From: MPNO01 sp965205995
Lineage (GTDB): Bacteria; Pseudomonadota; Alphaproteobacteria; MPNO01
Reading direction: 5' to 3'
NCBI GenBank assembly: GCA_965205995.1
Contig: OZ242200.1
Span: 3,224,001-3,288,000 of the forward strand
DNA: 64,000 nt
Positions 35,696 to 44,022 of this stretch are shown here, in pieces. The stretch's first letter is position 1. The number at the start of each line of letters is the position of its first letter. The position numbers and the translations under genes were made by a program. The notes under the pieces are model-generated. The model saw nothing but the letters and a program-made list of their open reading frames with translations, was not told the origin of the DNA and did not search any database.

Positions 35696-37132
35696 TCAGG
35701 CCTGGGGCCAGCCGGAATCGTCGGCCGCGGCGACGGCGGTCCTCGCGGTCCCGAGCGCTTCCTCGTTCACCCGGTTGACCCGGGGCACCGGCTTCGGCGC
35801 GCCGGGGCGCCGCGGCGGCGGCAGGGTCGCATCGAGCGCCATTTTGGTGGTCGAGTTGACCCCGGGCGGTGTCGAGGGATCGAGATTGGCTTCGGACAGC
35901 CGGTCGATCCGGATCGTGTCCCGGTCCCATTGCAGCCGGGTCGCGAGCGCCCACATCGCCTGGGAGTCGTCGAAGATGTCGATGTCCTCGTCGAAGGCCA
36001 TCGCCGCCTTGAGCCGGCGATAGGAAAGCGCGGCGGTCAGCGCGTCCCGCACCTCGCCCGGGCGCGGATCGGCGAATTGGAGATAGGCGTGGAAGCGGCG
36101 CCCGGAAATCGGCACATGCACCCGCCGGAGCGCCGGCGCCGCGTTGCGGCACATGGCGAAGATCGCCCCCTCCATCGCCATGTTGTCGGGCACCAGGTGA
36201 TCGGCGAGGCCGGAGCCGCAATCGTGATAGATCGCATCGGCGCGCCGGGTGATCGCGGTCACCTCGACGACCGGGTTGGGGACCTGCGGACCCTGATAGC
36301 CGGTGAACTCGGCGAACGGGCCCTCCGCCTCCAGCCGGTGCGGCGGGATGAACCCCTCGATGACGATCTCCGCGTCCGCCGGCACCTTGATCAGATCGCC
36401 ATGGGTGATGCTGGGCACCAGCCGCACCGGCGCGCCGAGCGCCGCCCCCGCCGCGTCCCAGTGGCTTTTCGGATAGGCGAACTTGGCCTGGGTGCCGATG
36501 ACCAGCGCCGGGTGGTGGCCGATCCAGATCGCGACCGGGCAGGGCTCGCCCCGGTCCCAGTATTTCTCGACATTGAGCCAGTTATGCGACGTCAGATAAG
36601 GGTAGATCCCCATCAGCCGCGCCTCGCGCACCCAGCAGCGCTGGATCGCCATGTTGTCGATACCGGTCTCCGGGTCGGCGGTGACCGCGTGGCCCGCGGT
36701 GATGTAATGGCCGACATCGCCGCCATGCTGCTTGAGCGCGGGGAGCGCCCCCAGATCGGCCTGGTCCCCCTCGGCGACGATCGCCTGGACCGGGGCGTCG
36801 GCGCGCCCGACGGTGACCGGGGCGATTTCGCCGGCGGCGAGGTCCGCGAAGTGGCGCGCGCTGTCCCGGTGATCGGCAAGGCCGAGCGCCGCCGCGCAGA
36901 TTTCGCGGCTGCCGGTCAGATTGCAGAGCACCGGCATGTCGCTTTTCGTGCCGTCGGCCCGGACCGGATCGTCGACCAGGACGACCGGCTGGCGCTTCGC
37001 CGCCTCCAGCGCGTGCAGCACGGCGGTGATCTCCTCGACCACCGAAAGCGGGCCGCCGGGGCGGAAGACCAGCGCCGGGTTGGCGGCGAGGAATGTCCTG
37101 AGGTCGGGAATGTTTTCGGTCGGATCCTTCAT
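35696..37132 (-). CDS. UbiD family decarboxylase
   Basis: 478 residues from ATG 37132. The UbiD signature LEAEGPFAEFTGYQGP, followed by VVEVTAI, is the part of the enzyme that carries catalytic acidic residues and the prenylated-FMN pocket; PVAIWIGHHPALV and the conserved DNMAMEGAIFAMCR region agree. UbiD enzymes reversibly decarboxylate aromatic or alpha,beta-unsaturated acids with prFMN made by UbiX, which is not in the window. Upstream DUF2461 (10-base gap) and downstream small zinc-ribbon gene look co-transcribed. Confidence 0.9.
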   Translation of the reverse strand: MKDPTENIPDLRTFLAANPALVFRPGGPLSVVEEITAVLHALEAAKRQPVVLVDDPVRADGTKSDMPVLCNLTGSREICAAALGLADHRDSARHFADLAAGEIAPVTVGRADAPVQAIVAEGDQADLGALPALKQHGGDVGHYITAGHAVTADPETGIDNMAIQRCWVREARLMGIYPYLTSHNWLNVEKYWDRGEPCPVAIWIGHHPALVIGTQAKFAYPKSHWDAAGAALGAPVRLVPSITHGDLIKVPADAEIVIEGFIPPHRLEAEGPFAEFTGYQGPQVPNPVVEVTAITRRADAIYHDCGSGLADHLVPDNMAMEGAIFAMCRNAAPALRRVHVPISGRRFHAYLQFADPRPGEVRDALTAALSYRRLKAAMAFDEDIDIFDDSQAMWALATRLQWDRDTIRIDRLSEANLDPSTPPGVNSTTKMALDATLPPPRRPGAPKPVPRVNRVNEEALGTARTAVAAADDSGWPQA

Positions 37133-37142
37133 CCAGCCCAGT

Positions 37143-37922
37143 CTAGGCCCAATCCGCGTCCCCCGCACGCGGCGCGCGCATGTGCCGGCGCGGGTCGTCG
37201 TCGGCCGGCATGTCGGCGATCTCCCAGCCGTATTCGAGCAGCGGGATCGCCTTCTCCGCATGCTCGCGGATTTTCTCGACCAGGCCGCGGGATCTTGCGT
37301 CGCTGTCGTCCACCGCCCGGGTCAACAGGAACGACTTCCACTTCAACCACTCCGCGACCGGCGATTCGGAGTCCTGCTTGAAGCCGCGCGGCATCGTCTT
37401 GAGCGCGGAGATGGTCCGCATATAGGCGGCATCCCTGTCGTCGCAATAGGGCGCGACGATGGCGAGCCATTCCTCCGGATCGTCGACCATGCGCCGGCGC
37501 CAGGCCGTCAGCGTCGGCGGGTCGACGCGCCAGAACCCGGCAGAGATGAAGCAATTCTCCGGCTGGATGTGGATATAGACGACGCCGGGCTCGCTGCGCC
37601 CGCCGGTCCGCGACAGCACCGCGCCGGCATGGATCTTGTAGGGCTGCTTGTTCTTCGAGAACCGGACGTCGCGGTAGATGCGAAAGATCGCCCTGGTCGG
37701 GTCGCCGCGCACCGGCAGACCCTTTCCCGCGCCGCCGGGCCGGAACTCGGCGACCAGGCATTCGAGCGGAAACCGGATTTCGGTCTCGTAGGTATCGCGG
37801 TTCTCGACGAACCAGCCGCGCTGGTTGTTGCGCGCGAGCCCCTCGAGGAAGCCGAATGCGGCGTCCGAGAAGCCCTCGAAATCCGGGCGCACGTCGTCGG
37901 GAAAAACCAGCTTTGCGGTCAT
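37143..37922 (-). CDS. DUF2461 / TIGR02453 family protein
   Basis: 259 residues. The family blocks FGFLEGLARNNQRGWF, RIYRDVRFSKNKQPYKIHAGA and VYIHIQPENCFISAGFW are clear. The function of DUF2461 proteins is unknown. It lies between an ABC ATPase gene (35-base gap upstream) and the UbiD gene (10-base gap downstream), but this may be chance co-transcription. Confidence 0.88.
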   Translation of the reverse strand: MTAKLVFPDDVRPDFEGFSDAAFGFLEGLARNNQRGWFVENRDTYETEIRFPLECLVAEFRPGGAGKGLPVRGDPTRAIFRIYRDVRFSKNKQPYKIHAGAVLSRTGGRSEPGVVYIHIQPENCFISAGFWRVDPPTLTAWRRRMVDDPEEWLAIVAPYCDDRDAAYMRTISALKTMPRGFKQDSESPVAEWLKWKSFLLTRAVDDSDARSRGLVEKIREHAEKAIPLLEYGWEIADMPADDDPRRHMRAPRAGDADWA

Positions 37923-37957
37923 GTCGGGCCGGTTCCGGTCAAACCGTTTTTCTCCAT

Positions 37958-38734
37958 TCAGTCGACCAGCGTCTCGATCGGTCCGTCGGCACGGCGGTGG
38001 ACGAACTGATCGACGAAGGGGTTGCCGCTGTCGCCGATCGCCTCGGTCGGGCCCTGCCAGACCACGCTGCCCGCGTGCATCATCGCGAACCGGTCCGTGG
38101 TCCGGCGCGCGCCCGCCATGTCGCTGGTCACCAGCAGCACCGTCGCGCCCAGCCGGGATGCCGTCTCGCGGATCAGGTCGTTGATGACGTTCGACGTGAT
38201 CGGGTCGAGGCCGGCCGTCGGCTCGTCGAGCAGGACGATCTCCGGATCGCGGGCGATGGCCCGGGCGAGCGCGGCGCGTTTCTGCATCCCGCCCGAGAGA
38301 TCGGCCGGGTAGAGCTCCGCCGTCTCGGGCGCGAGCCCGACAGCGGCGATCTTCTCGACGGCGGCCTCGAAACCCGACTTGCGGTCGAGCGAGCCATCGT
38401 TGATCGACCGGAAGACGACGTTCTCCCAGATCGGCATGCTGTCGAACAGCGCCGAACGCTGGAACAGCATGCCGATGCGCCTGGTGGCCGCCGCGCGCGC
38501 GGCGGGGAGGATTCCTGCCGTCTCCTGTCCGTCGATCCTGATGCTGCCGCTGTCCGGGGCGATCAACCCGATGATGGATTTGAGCAGCACCGTCTTGCCG
38601 CTGCCCGACGGGCCGCTCAGCGCGACCAGCTCGCCCCTGCCGATTTCGAGATCGACATCCCTGAGGACATCTAGACCTTCGAACCGCTTGCTCACGCCTG
38701 CCAGCGCGATCATCGGCGAGGAAGAATCGGCCAT
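37958..38734 (-). CDS. ABC transporter ATP-binding protein, MlaF-like
   Basis: 258 residues. Walker A GPSGSGKT, signature LSGGMQKR, Walker B IVLLDEPTAGLDP and the switch histidine position replaced by SDM (LLVTSDMAGARR) are visible. The LSGGM variant and ALFDSMPIWENV are typical of the MlaF/Ttg2A phospholipid-transport ATPases. No permease (MlaE) or MCE-domain partner is adjacent, so it is either an orphan or works with components elsewhere. Confidence 0.85.
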   Translation of the reverse strand: MADSSSPMIALAGVSKRFEGLDVLRDVDLEIGRGELVALSGPSGSGKTVLLKSIIGLIAPDSGSIRIDGQETAGILPAARAAATRRIGMLFQRSALFDSMPIWENVVFRSINDGSLDRKSGFEAAVEKIAAVGLAPETAELYPADLSGGMQKRAALARAIARDPEIVLLDEPTAGLDPITSNVINDLIRETASRLGATVLLVTSDMAGARRTTDRFAMMHAGSVVWQGPTEAIGDSGNPFVDQFVHRRADGPIETLVD

Positions 38735-38837
38735 CGCGGTGCGAACCCGGAGCGGATACGGAGGCGGGCGACGATAGGCGGGGCGGGGAGGACGGTCAAT
38801 CGCCGCGCCCGCGGCGCGAAGGATGACGCGTTGCCGT

Positions 38838-39899
38838 TCAAGGATCCGGTTTCGACCGGGGCAGCGGAATCGGTCCCCGTTTCGCTTGCTCGGGCCAGCC
38901 GCGCTCGCGGTAGAAGCGGCGCGCCGCCGGGTGCATCGGGATGCCGCGCGTCTTCAGCGCCTTGAAGGGGCTCGGCGCGTAGTCGCGCCAGGCGGGATGG
39001 CTCTGGGCGAGCGCTTCGCGGCCGCCGATCAGGGTCTCCAGCATCCGGTACACCGCTTCGTTCCCGACATCCCGGTGGACGATGAGCATGGTGTCGAGAT
39101 CGACCGTGCGGACCGGCTGCCTGCGGCCCTCCGATCGGAGCGGCAGGGCAAGCGGCGCCGGACCGGCCCCGCCGAGCGCGTCGACCGCGCCCGGCGGCAG
39201 ACCGACGAAGCGCGCATGGCCAAGCAGCACCGCCCCGAGAGCCGCGACCCGGTCCGGCCCCGCGGCCTCGAAATAGAGGTCGACGCGTCCGCCGCGGATC
39301 ATCGAGGGAATCTGGGCGGCGCCGACCTGGAGCACGTCGCCGCCGCGTTCTCGCAGGATTTGCCGGCTCGAGCCCATCGCCGCGAGGATCTTCGCGGCGA
39401 CGACCGGCACGACGCTGCCGGCGGGCCGCATGACGATCCGCGGCGCCCCGCGCTTCGCCCGCAATACCCGGCGAAGGGTGGAGAACCCGGTCCCACGAAT
39501 GTAGCCTTCACGCAGCATGACGGCGATCCAGACCGGCCGAAGCCCGGCCATCACCGCGCGGATATCTCGGTATTTCGTCTTGCCGTAGGCGGTTTCGTCG
39601 CCAGCAAAGGCCCAGGCCGCCGAGGCGGTGTTGGAAAGGCCGAACTCGGCGCGTCGCGCGTTGACGACGATGGGGTTCCAGTAGCCGTTGCCCCCGCGGA
39701 CCAGCGTGGCGCCCGCGCCCGGGGCGGAGGCTTCGAATTGCTGCGCGAGCACGGCAGCGAAAGCGCGCCACGCGGTGCCGTGGTGTCCGGCGGCGATGCG
39801 CACCTCCGCCGCGGCGAGGACGGGTCCCGAGAACAGCAGGGCGGCGAGCGCGGCAGGCCCGGCAATGCCGGGAAACGGAGCTGGGTTACTGCGGAACAT
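38838..39899 (-). CDS. TAXI-family TRAP transporter solute-binding protein
   Basis: 353 residues with a signal peptide (hydrophobic GPAALAALLFSGPVLAAA). The TAXI pattern is seen in IAAGHHGTAWRAFAAVLAQQFE, the EFGLSNTASAAWAF segment and the RDIRAVMAGL block. TAXI proteins normally serve fused 4TM-12TM TRAP permeases; none is nearby, so this may be an orphan receptor sharing a permease. The C-terminus is proline- and basic-rich. Divergent from the PrpF-like gene. Confidence 0.8.
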   Translation of the reverse strand: MFRSNPAPFPGIAGPAALAALLFSGPVLAAAEVRIAAGHHGTAWRAFAAVLAQQFEASAPGAGATLVRGGNGYWNPIVVNARRAEFGLSNTASAAWAFAGDETAYGKTKYRDIRAVMAGLRPVWIAVMLREGYIRGTGFSTLRRVLRAKRGAPRIVMRPAGSVVPVVAAKILAAMGSSRQILRERGGDVLQVGAAQIPSMIRGGRVDLYFEAAGPDRVAALGAVLLGHARFVGLPPGAVDALGGAGPAPLALPLRSEGRRQPVRTVDLDTMLIVHRDVGNEAVYRMLETLIGGREALAQSHPAWRDYAPSPFKALKTRGIPMHPAARRFYRERGWPEQAKRGPIPLPRSKPDP

Positions 39900-40049
39900 C
39901 GATCATCTTTCCCGCCACCCTGTGGCCATGATAGGGACGGCGATCTTCGGCGCCAGCCGCCGGTTCGACCCGCGCCGCTTGCCCGCGACCGGCACGGGTT
40001 GTATCCCGGTTGGACGCCGAATTCCACTCCGGGGCGAACCAGGCCGATC

Positions 40050-41168
40050 ATGCAGACCCGCATACCCGCAGCGCTGATGCGCGGAGGCACGTCGAAAGGG
40101 CTCTATTTCCTCGCCTCCGACCTTCCCGCCGACCCGGCGCACCGCGACCGGGTGCTGCTGGCGGCCATGGGCTCGGCCGATTTGCGCCAGATCGACGGCG
40201 TCGGCGGCGCCGACCCGCTGACCAGCAAGGTCGCGATCGTCGGCCCATCGGCCGCGCCGGGAGTCGATCTCGACTACCTCTTCGCCCAAATCGTGGTCGG
40301 CGAAGCGCGGGTCGATACCGCCCCCAATTGCGGCAACATGCTGGCGGGCGTCGGCCCGTTTGCGCTGGAGCAGGGGCTCGTCGAGGCCTCCGGCGACCGC
40401 TCGACCCTGCGCATCCGGATGGTGAATTCCGGCAGCCTCTGCGACCAGACGGTGGAAACCCCGGGCGGGACGGTGACCTATGACGGCGACGCCAGTATCG
40501 ACGGCGCGCCGGGAACCGCGGCGCCGATCCTCATCGACTTCCTCGACGTCGCCGGATCCGCCTGCGGCAGCCTGCTTCCCACCGGCGCGCTCCGCGATAC
40601 CCTCGACGGGGTCGAGGCGACCTGCATCGACAACGGCATGCCGGTGGCGATCATGGCCGCCTCGGCCTTCGGCCTGACGGGAAAGGAGACGCCGGCGGCG
40701 CTGGAAGCGAATGCGGCGCTGCGGTCGCGAATCGAAGCGATCCGCCTCGCCGTCGGGCCGGCGATGAATCTCGGCGATGTCACGGACAAGGTGGTGCCGA
40801 AGCTGTGCCTCGTTTCCGCGCCGGCGGCGGGCGGGACAATCAACACGCGCTGCTTCATCCCGCATCGCTGCCACGCCGCGATCGGCGTGCTCGCCGCGGT
40901 CACGGTGGCCACCGCCGCGGTGCTCGAGGGCTCGGTTGCCCACGACGTCGCGCGCCTGCCGCTGGGACCGCTGCGAATGATCTCGGTCGAGCATCCCTCG
41001 GGCGAATTCTCGGTCGAGCTCGAAGCCGAGGGCGACGCGGAGTCCCTGACGGTGAGGCGCGCCGCCCTGCTGCGCACCGCGCGCCGGTTGTTCGACGGCA
41101 ATGTGCTCATCCCGCGCGACATATGGGACGGGAGTTCGGGGCTCCCGCCGCCGGGTGCGGCCCGATGA
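40050..41168 (+). CDS. PrpF/LigU-family isomerase, 4-oxalomesaconate tautomerase-like
   Basis: 372 residues. The family start RIPAALMRGGTSKGLYF, IDGVGGADPLTSKVAIV, the APNCGNMLAGVGPFA cysteine-containing block and KLCLVSAPAAGG are the marks of the DUF453/PrpF isomerases, which include LigU/GalD 4-oxalomesaconate tautomerases and 2-methylaconitate isomerases. Its stop overlaps the start of a LigI-like lactonase gene by 4 bases, which favours a role in the 4,5-cleavage route of protocatechuate/gallate over the propionate pathway. Confidence 0.85.
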   Translation: MQTRIPAALMRGGTSKGLYFLASDLPADPAHRDRVLLAAMGSADLRQIDGVGGADPLTSKVAIVGPSAAPGVDLDYLFAQIVVGEARVDTAPNCGNMLAGVGPFALEQGLVEASGDRSTLRIRMVNSGSLCDQTVETPGGTVTYDGDASIDGAPGTAAPILIDFLDVAGSACGSLLPTGALRDTLDGVEATCIDNGMPVAIMAASAFGLTGKETPAALEANAALRSRIEAIRLAVGPAMNLGDVTDKVVPKLCLVSAPAAGGTINTRCFIPHRCHAAIGVLAAVTVATAAVLEGSVAHDVARLPLGPLRMISVEHPSGEFSVELEAEGDAESLTVRRAALLRTARRLFDGNVLIPRDIWDGSSGLPPPGAAR

Positions 41169-42034
41169 AGACCTGCCAGCCGCCGGATCCGAATCCGCGC
41201 GCGCCGTCCTTCGCGCTGCCGCCGGGCGCCTGCGATTCGCATTGCCACGTTTTCGGCCCGGGCGATGTCTTTCCCTACCATCCGAAGCGCTCATACACAC
41301 CGCCGGATGCGCCCTATGAAGCGCTGGCCAGGCTCCACGCGATGCTCGGGCTCGACCGCGCGGTGATCGTCCAGGCGACCTGCCACGGCGACGACAACCG
41401 CGCGATGCTGGATGCGATCGCCCGGTCCGGCGGACGCTATCGCGGTGTCGCCATGATCGAGGAGACCGTCACCGACGCCGAGCTCGAGGCGCTGCACGAG
41501 GGCGGCGTGCGCGGGGTGAGGATGAGCTTCGCCCGCCATTTGAGCGGCCCGCCGGATTTCTCCCGGGTCGAGCGCATCGCCGGACGCATCGCGCCGCTCG
41601 GCTGGCACCTCGTGCTCTATCTGGAGGCCGGGGACGTGGTGGAGAACGCCGCCGCGCTGGGGCGGCTCGGGCTTCCGGTGGTGATCGATCACATGGCGCG
41701 GGTGCGCATCCCCGACGGGCTCGACCAGGCCCCATTTCGCCAACTCCTCGATTTTCTCCGCGACGCCGATTTCTGGGTCAAGATTTCCTGCGCCGAGCGC
41801 CTTTCGTCCGCCGGCCCGCCCTTCGACGATGTGACGCCCTTCGCCGCCGCGCTGATCGAGGCCGCGCCCGACCGGGTGCTGTGGGGCACCGACTGGCCGC
41901 ACCCCAATGTGGACGGGAAAATGCCCAATGACGGCGACCTGGCGGACCTGCTTCTGTCTTACGCCCCGGATGAAGCGGTGCGCCGCAAGATCCTGGTCGA
42001 CAATCCCCAGCGTCTTTACGGTTTCGGCGGGTAG
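41165..42034 (+). CDS. ligI: 2-pyrone-4,6-dicarboxylate lactonase (LigI)-like amidohydrolase
   Basis: 289 residues, ATGA-coupled to the PrpF/LigU-like gene. LigI opens 2-pyrone-4,6-dicarboxylate to oxalomesaconate. The blocks GACDSHCHVFGP (metal histidines 26 and 28), VIVQATCHGDDN, VVIDHMAR, WVKISCAERLSSAGPPFDD and LWGTDWPHPN match LigI closely over the whole length. This is the stronger of two LigI-type genes in the window. LigJ hydratase and LigK aldolase genes are not present here. Confidence 0.85.
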   Translation: MKTCQPPDPNPRAPSFALPPGACDSHCHVFGPGDVFPYHPKRSYTPPDAPYEALARLHAMLGLDRAVIVQATCHGDDNRAMLDAIARSGGRYRGVAMIEETVTDAELEALHEGGVRGVRMSFARHLSGPPDFSRVERIAGRIAPLGWHLVLYLEAGDVVENAAALGRLGLPVVIDHMARVRIPDGLDQAPFRQLLDFLRDADFWVKISCAERLSSAGPPFDDVTPFAAALIEAAPDRVLWGTDWPHPNVDGKMPNDGDLADLLLSYAPDEAVRRKILVDNPQRLYGFGG

Positions 42035-42045
42035 GAGGGCCGCGG

Positions 42046-44016
42046 CTACACCTCCTCGGGGGTGAAGGCGGCGAGTTCCGCGCCCTCGTCGACACGGTCG
42101 CCGACCGCGTAGTGCACCGCATCCACGGTTCCGGCGCAGGGTGCGCGGATGGTGTGCTCGACCTTCATCGCCTCGATCACCAGCAGCGGCTGGTCCTTCT
42201 CCACTCTGTCGCCGCCCGCCACGGCGACGGCGACGACCACCCCCGGCATGGGAGCGAGCGGGACCCCCGTCGCGGCCTCGCCGGCGCCGGCCTCGGCCTC
42301 GGCCACCGGATCGAACAAGGGAAGCCGCCAGGTCCTGTCGGAAGCGAAGACGATCGCCGTGCCGGCATCGCAGACCGCCACCGCGGTCGACGCCTTGCCG
42401 TCGATCTCGGCCGCGAGCCAGGGCGCCTCGGCAGGCAGCGAGCGGAGCTGCCGGGTACGCCCGCCGGGAAAGCGGAACGCCGACCCTTCCGAGAGCACGG
42501 TCGCGATATCCTCGCCCAGGTGGAAGGAAACCGCGCGCCGGGCGGGGGCGTTGAGCCGCCAGCCGCGCAAAGCGGCCCAGGGCGAGGCCGGGTCGCCGGC
42601 CGCATCGTCCTGATCCCGCATCGCCGCCAGCGCCGCCAGCGCCAGGACCGGCTCGGGCGGACGGTCCTCGCGCGCGGTCAGCGCGTCGAGGTTGCGGTCG
42701 AGATGGCCGGTATCGAGGGTGCCGGCGGCGAATGCGTCATCGGCGAGGATTCGGATGAGAAAATCGCGGTTGGTGAGCGGGCCGACCACGGCGACCTCGG
42801 CGAGCGCCGTGACCAGCCGGGCGCGGGCGGCGTCGCGCGTGGGCGCGTGCACGATGACCTTGGCGAGCAGGGAATCGTAATGCGGCGTGACCGCATCGCC
42901 CGCCTCGAAGCCGGTATCGACGCGCGCGTCTTCGCCGGGCAGACGCATCAGCCGGATCGGCCCGGTCGACGGCAGGAACCCGGCCGCCGGATCCTCGGCA
43001 TAGAGCCGCGCCTCGATCGCGTGGCCGTCGCCCGCGATCGCCTCCTGGGCGGCCGGCAGCGCCTCGCCGGCGGCGACGCGGAGCTGCCATTCGACGAGAT
43101 CGTAGCCGGTGATGGCTTCGGTCACCGGATGCTCGACCTGGAGGCGGGTGTTCATCTCGATGAAGTAGAACCCGCTGCCGTCGAGCAGGAACTCGACCGT
43201 GCCCGCGCCGGCATAGCCGACCGCCCGGGCGGCGGCGACCGCGGTCTCGCCGAGAGCGGCGCGCATGGCGGGGGAGAGCGCCGGCGCCGGGGCTTCCTCG
43301 ATCACCTTCTGGTGGCGGCGCTGGGCGGAGCAGTCCCGCTCGAAGAGATGGACCGTGTTGCCTTCGTTGTCGGCGAAAACCTGGACCTCGATATGGCGGG
43401 ATTTCGCCAGATAATGCTCCAGCAACAGCCGGTCGTCGCCGAAGGAAGAAGCGGCCTCGCGCCGCGCCGATTCGAGCGCGGTGCCGAGCGCATCGGCATC
43501 CGCGACGATCCGCATGCCGCGCCCGCCGCCGCCGGCCGAAGGCTTGACGAGAAGCGGATAGCCGACCCGGTCGGCCTCGGCGGCGAGCGTCGCATCGTCC
43601 TGGGCGTCGCCGTGATAGCCCCCCAGGATCGGGATCCCGGCGCGCGCCATCAGCGCCCGGGCCGCGCTCTTCGAGCCCAGCGCCCGCATCGCCGCCGGCG
43701 GCGCGCCGACGAAGGCTAGCCCGGCGGCGGCGACCGCCTCGGCGAAGTCCGCATTCTCCGACAGGAAGCCGTAGCCCGGGTGGATGGCCTCGGCCCCGCT
43801 ATCCCTGGCGGCGGCAATAATCGCCTCGCCGTCGAGATAGCTCTCGCGGGCCGGCGGCGGGCCGATGCGCATCGCCGCATCGCAGGCGCGGACGTGGAGA
43901 GAACCGGCATCGGCGTCGGAATAGACCGCGACCGTCCGGAGTCCGAGCCCTCGGCAGGTGCGGGCGATGCGGCAGGCGATCTCGCCGCGATTGGCGATGA
44001 GCAGGGTGCGGAACAC
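42046..44016 (-). CDS. mccA: Acyl-CoA carboxylase biotin-containing alpha subunit, methylcrotonyl-CoA carboxylase type
   Basis: 656 residues from a GTG. N-terminal biotin carboxylase (TLLIANRGEIACRIARTCR, GYGFLSENADFAEA, KPSAGGGGRGM, FIEMNTRLQVEHPVTE) and C-terminal biotinyl domain with EAMKVEH (K618 biotinylated). Directly follows the carboxyltransferase and isovaleryl-CoA dehydrogenase genes, so it is assigned to 3-methylcrotonyl-CoA carboxylation in leucine breakdown; a geranyl-CoA role is an alternative. Confidence 0.9.
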   Translation of the reverse strand: MFRTLLIANRGEIACRIARTCRGLGLRTVAVYSDADAGSLHVRACDAAMRIGPPPARESYLDGEAIIAAARDSGAEAIHPGYGFLSENADFAEAVAAAGLAFVGAPPAAMRALGSKSAARALMARAGIPILGGYHGDAQDDATLAAEADRVGYPLLVKPSAGGGGRGMRIVADADALGTALESARREAASSFGDDRLLLEHYLAKSRHIEVQVFADNEGNTVHLFERDCSAQRRHQKVIEEAPAPALSPAMRAALGETAVAAARAVGYAGAGTVEFLLDGSGFYFIEMNTRLQVEHPVTEAITGYDLVEWQLRVAAGEALPAAQEAIAGDGHAIEARLYAEDPAAGFLPSTGPIRLMRLPGEDARVDTGFEAGDAVTPHYDSLLAKVIVHAPTRDAARARLVTALAEVAVVGPLTNRDFLIRILADDAFAAGTLDTGHLDRNLDALTAREDRPPEPVLALAALAAMRDQDDAAGDPASPWAALRGWRLNAPARRAVSFHLGEDIATVLSEGSAFRFPGGRTRQLRSLPAEAPWLAAEIDGKASTAVAVCDAGTAIVFASDRTWRLPLFDPVAEAEAGAGEAATGVPLAPMPGVVVAVAVAGGDRVEKDQPLLVIEAMKVEHTIRAPCAGTVDAVHYAVGDRVDEGAELAAFTPEEV

Positions 44017-44022
44017 CCGCCG

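Noticed and set aside
42020..42075. Hairpin between convergent LigI-like and mccA genes as a bidirectional terminator
   Set aside because: AGGAGG and CCTCCT arms are only six bases with a long loop and no T-tract.
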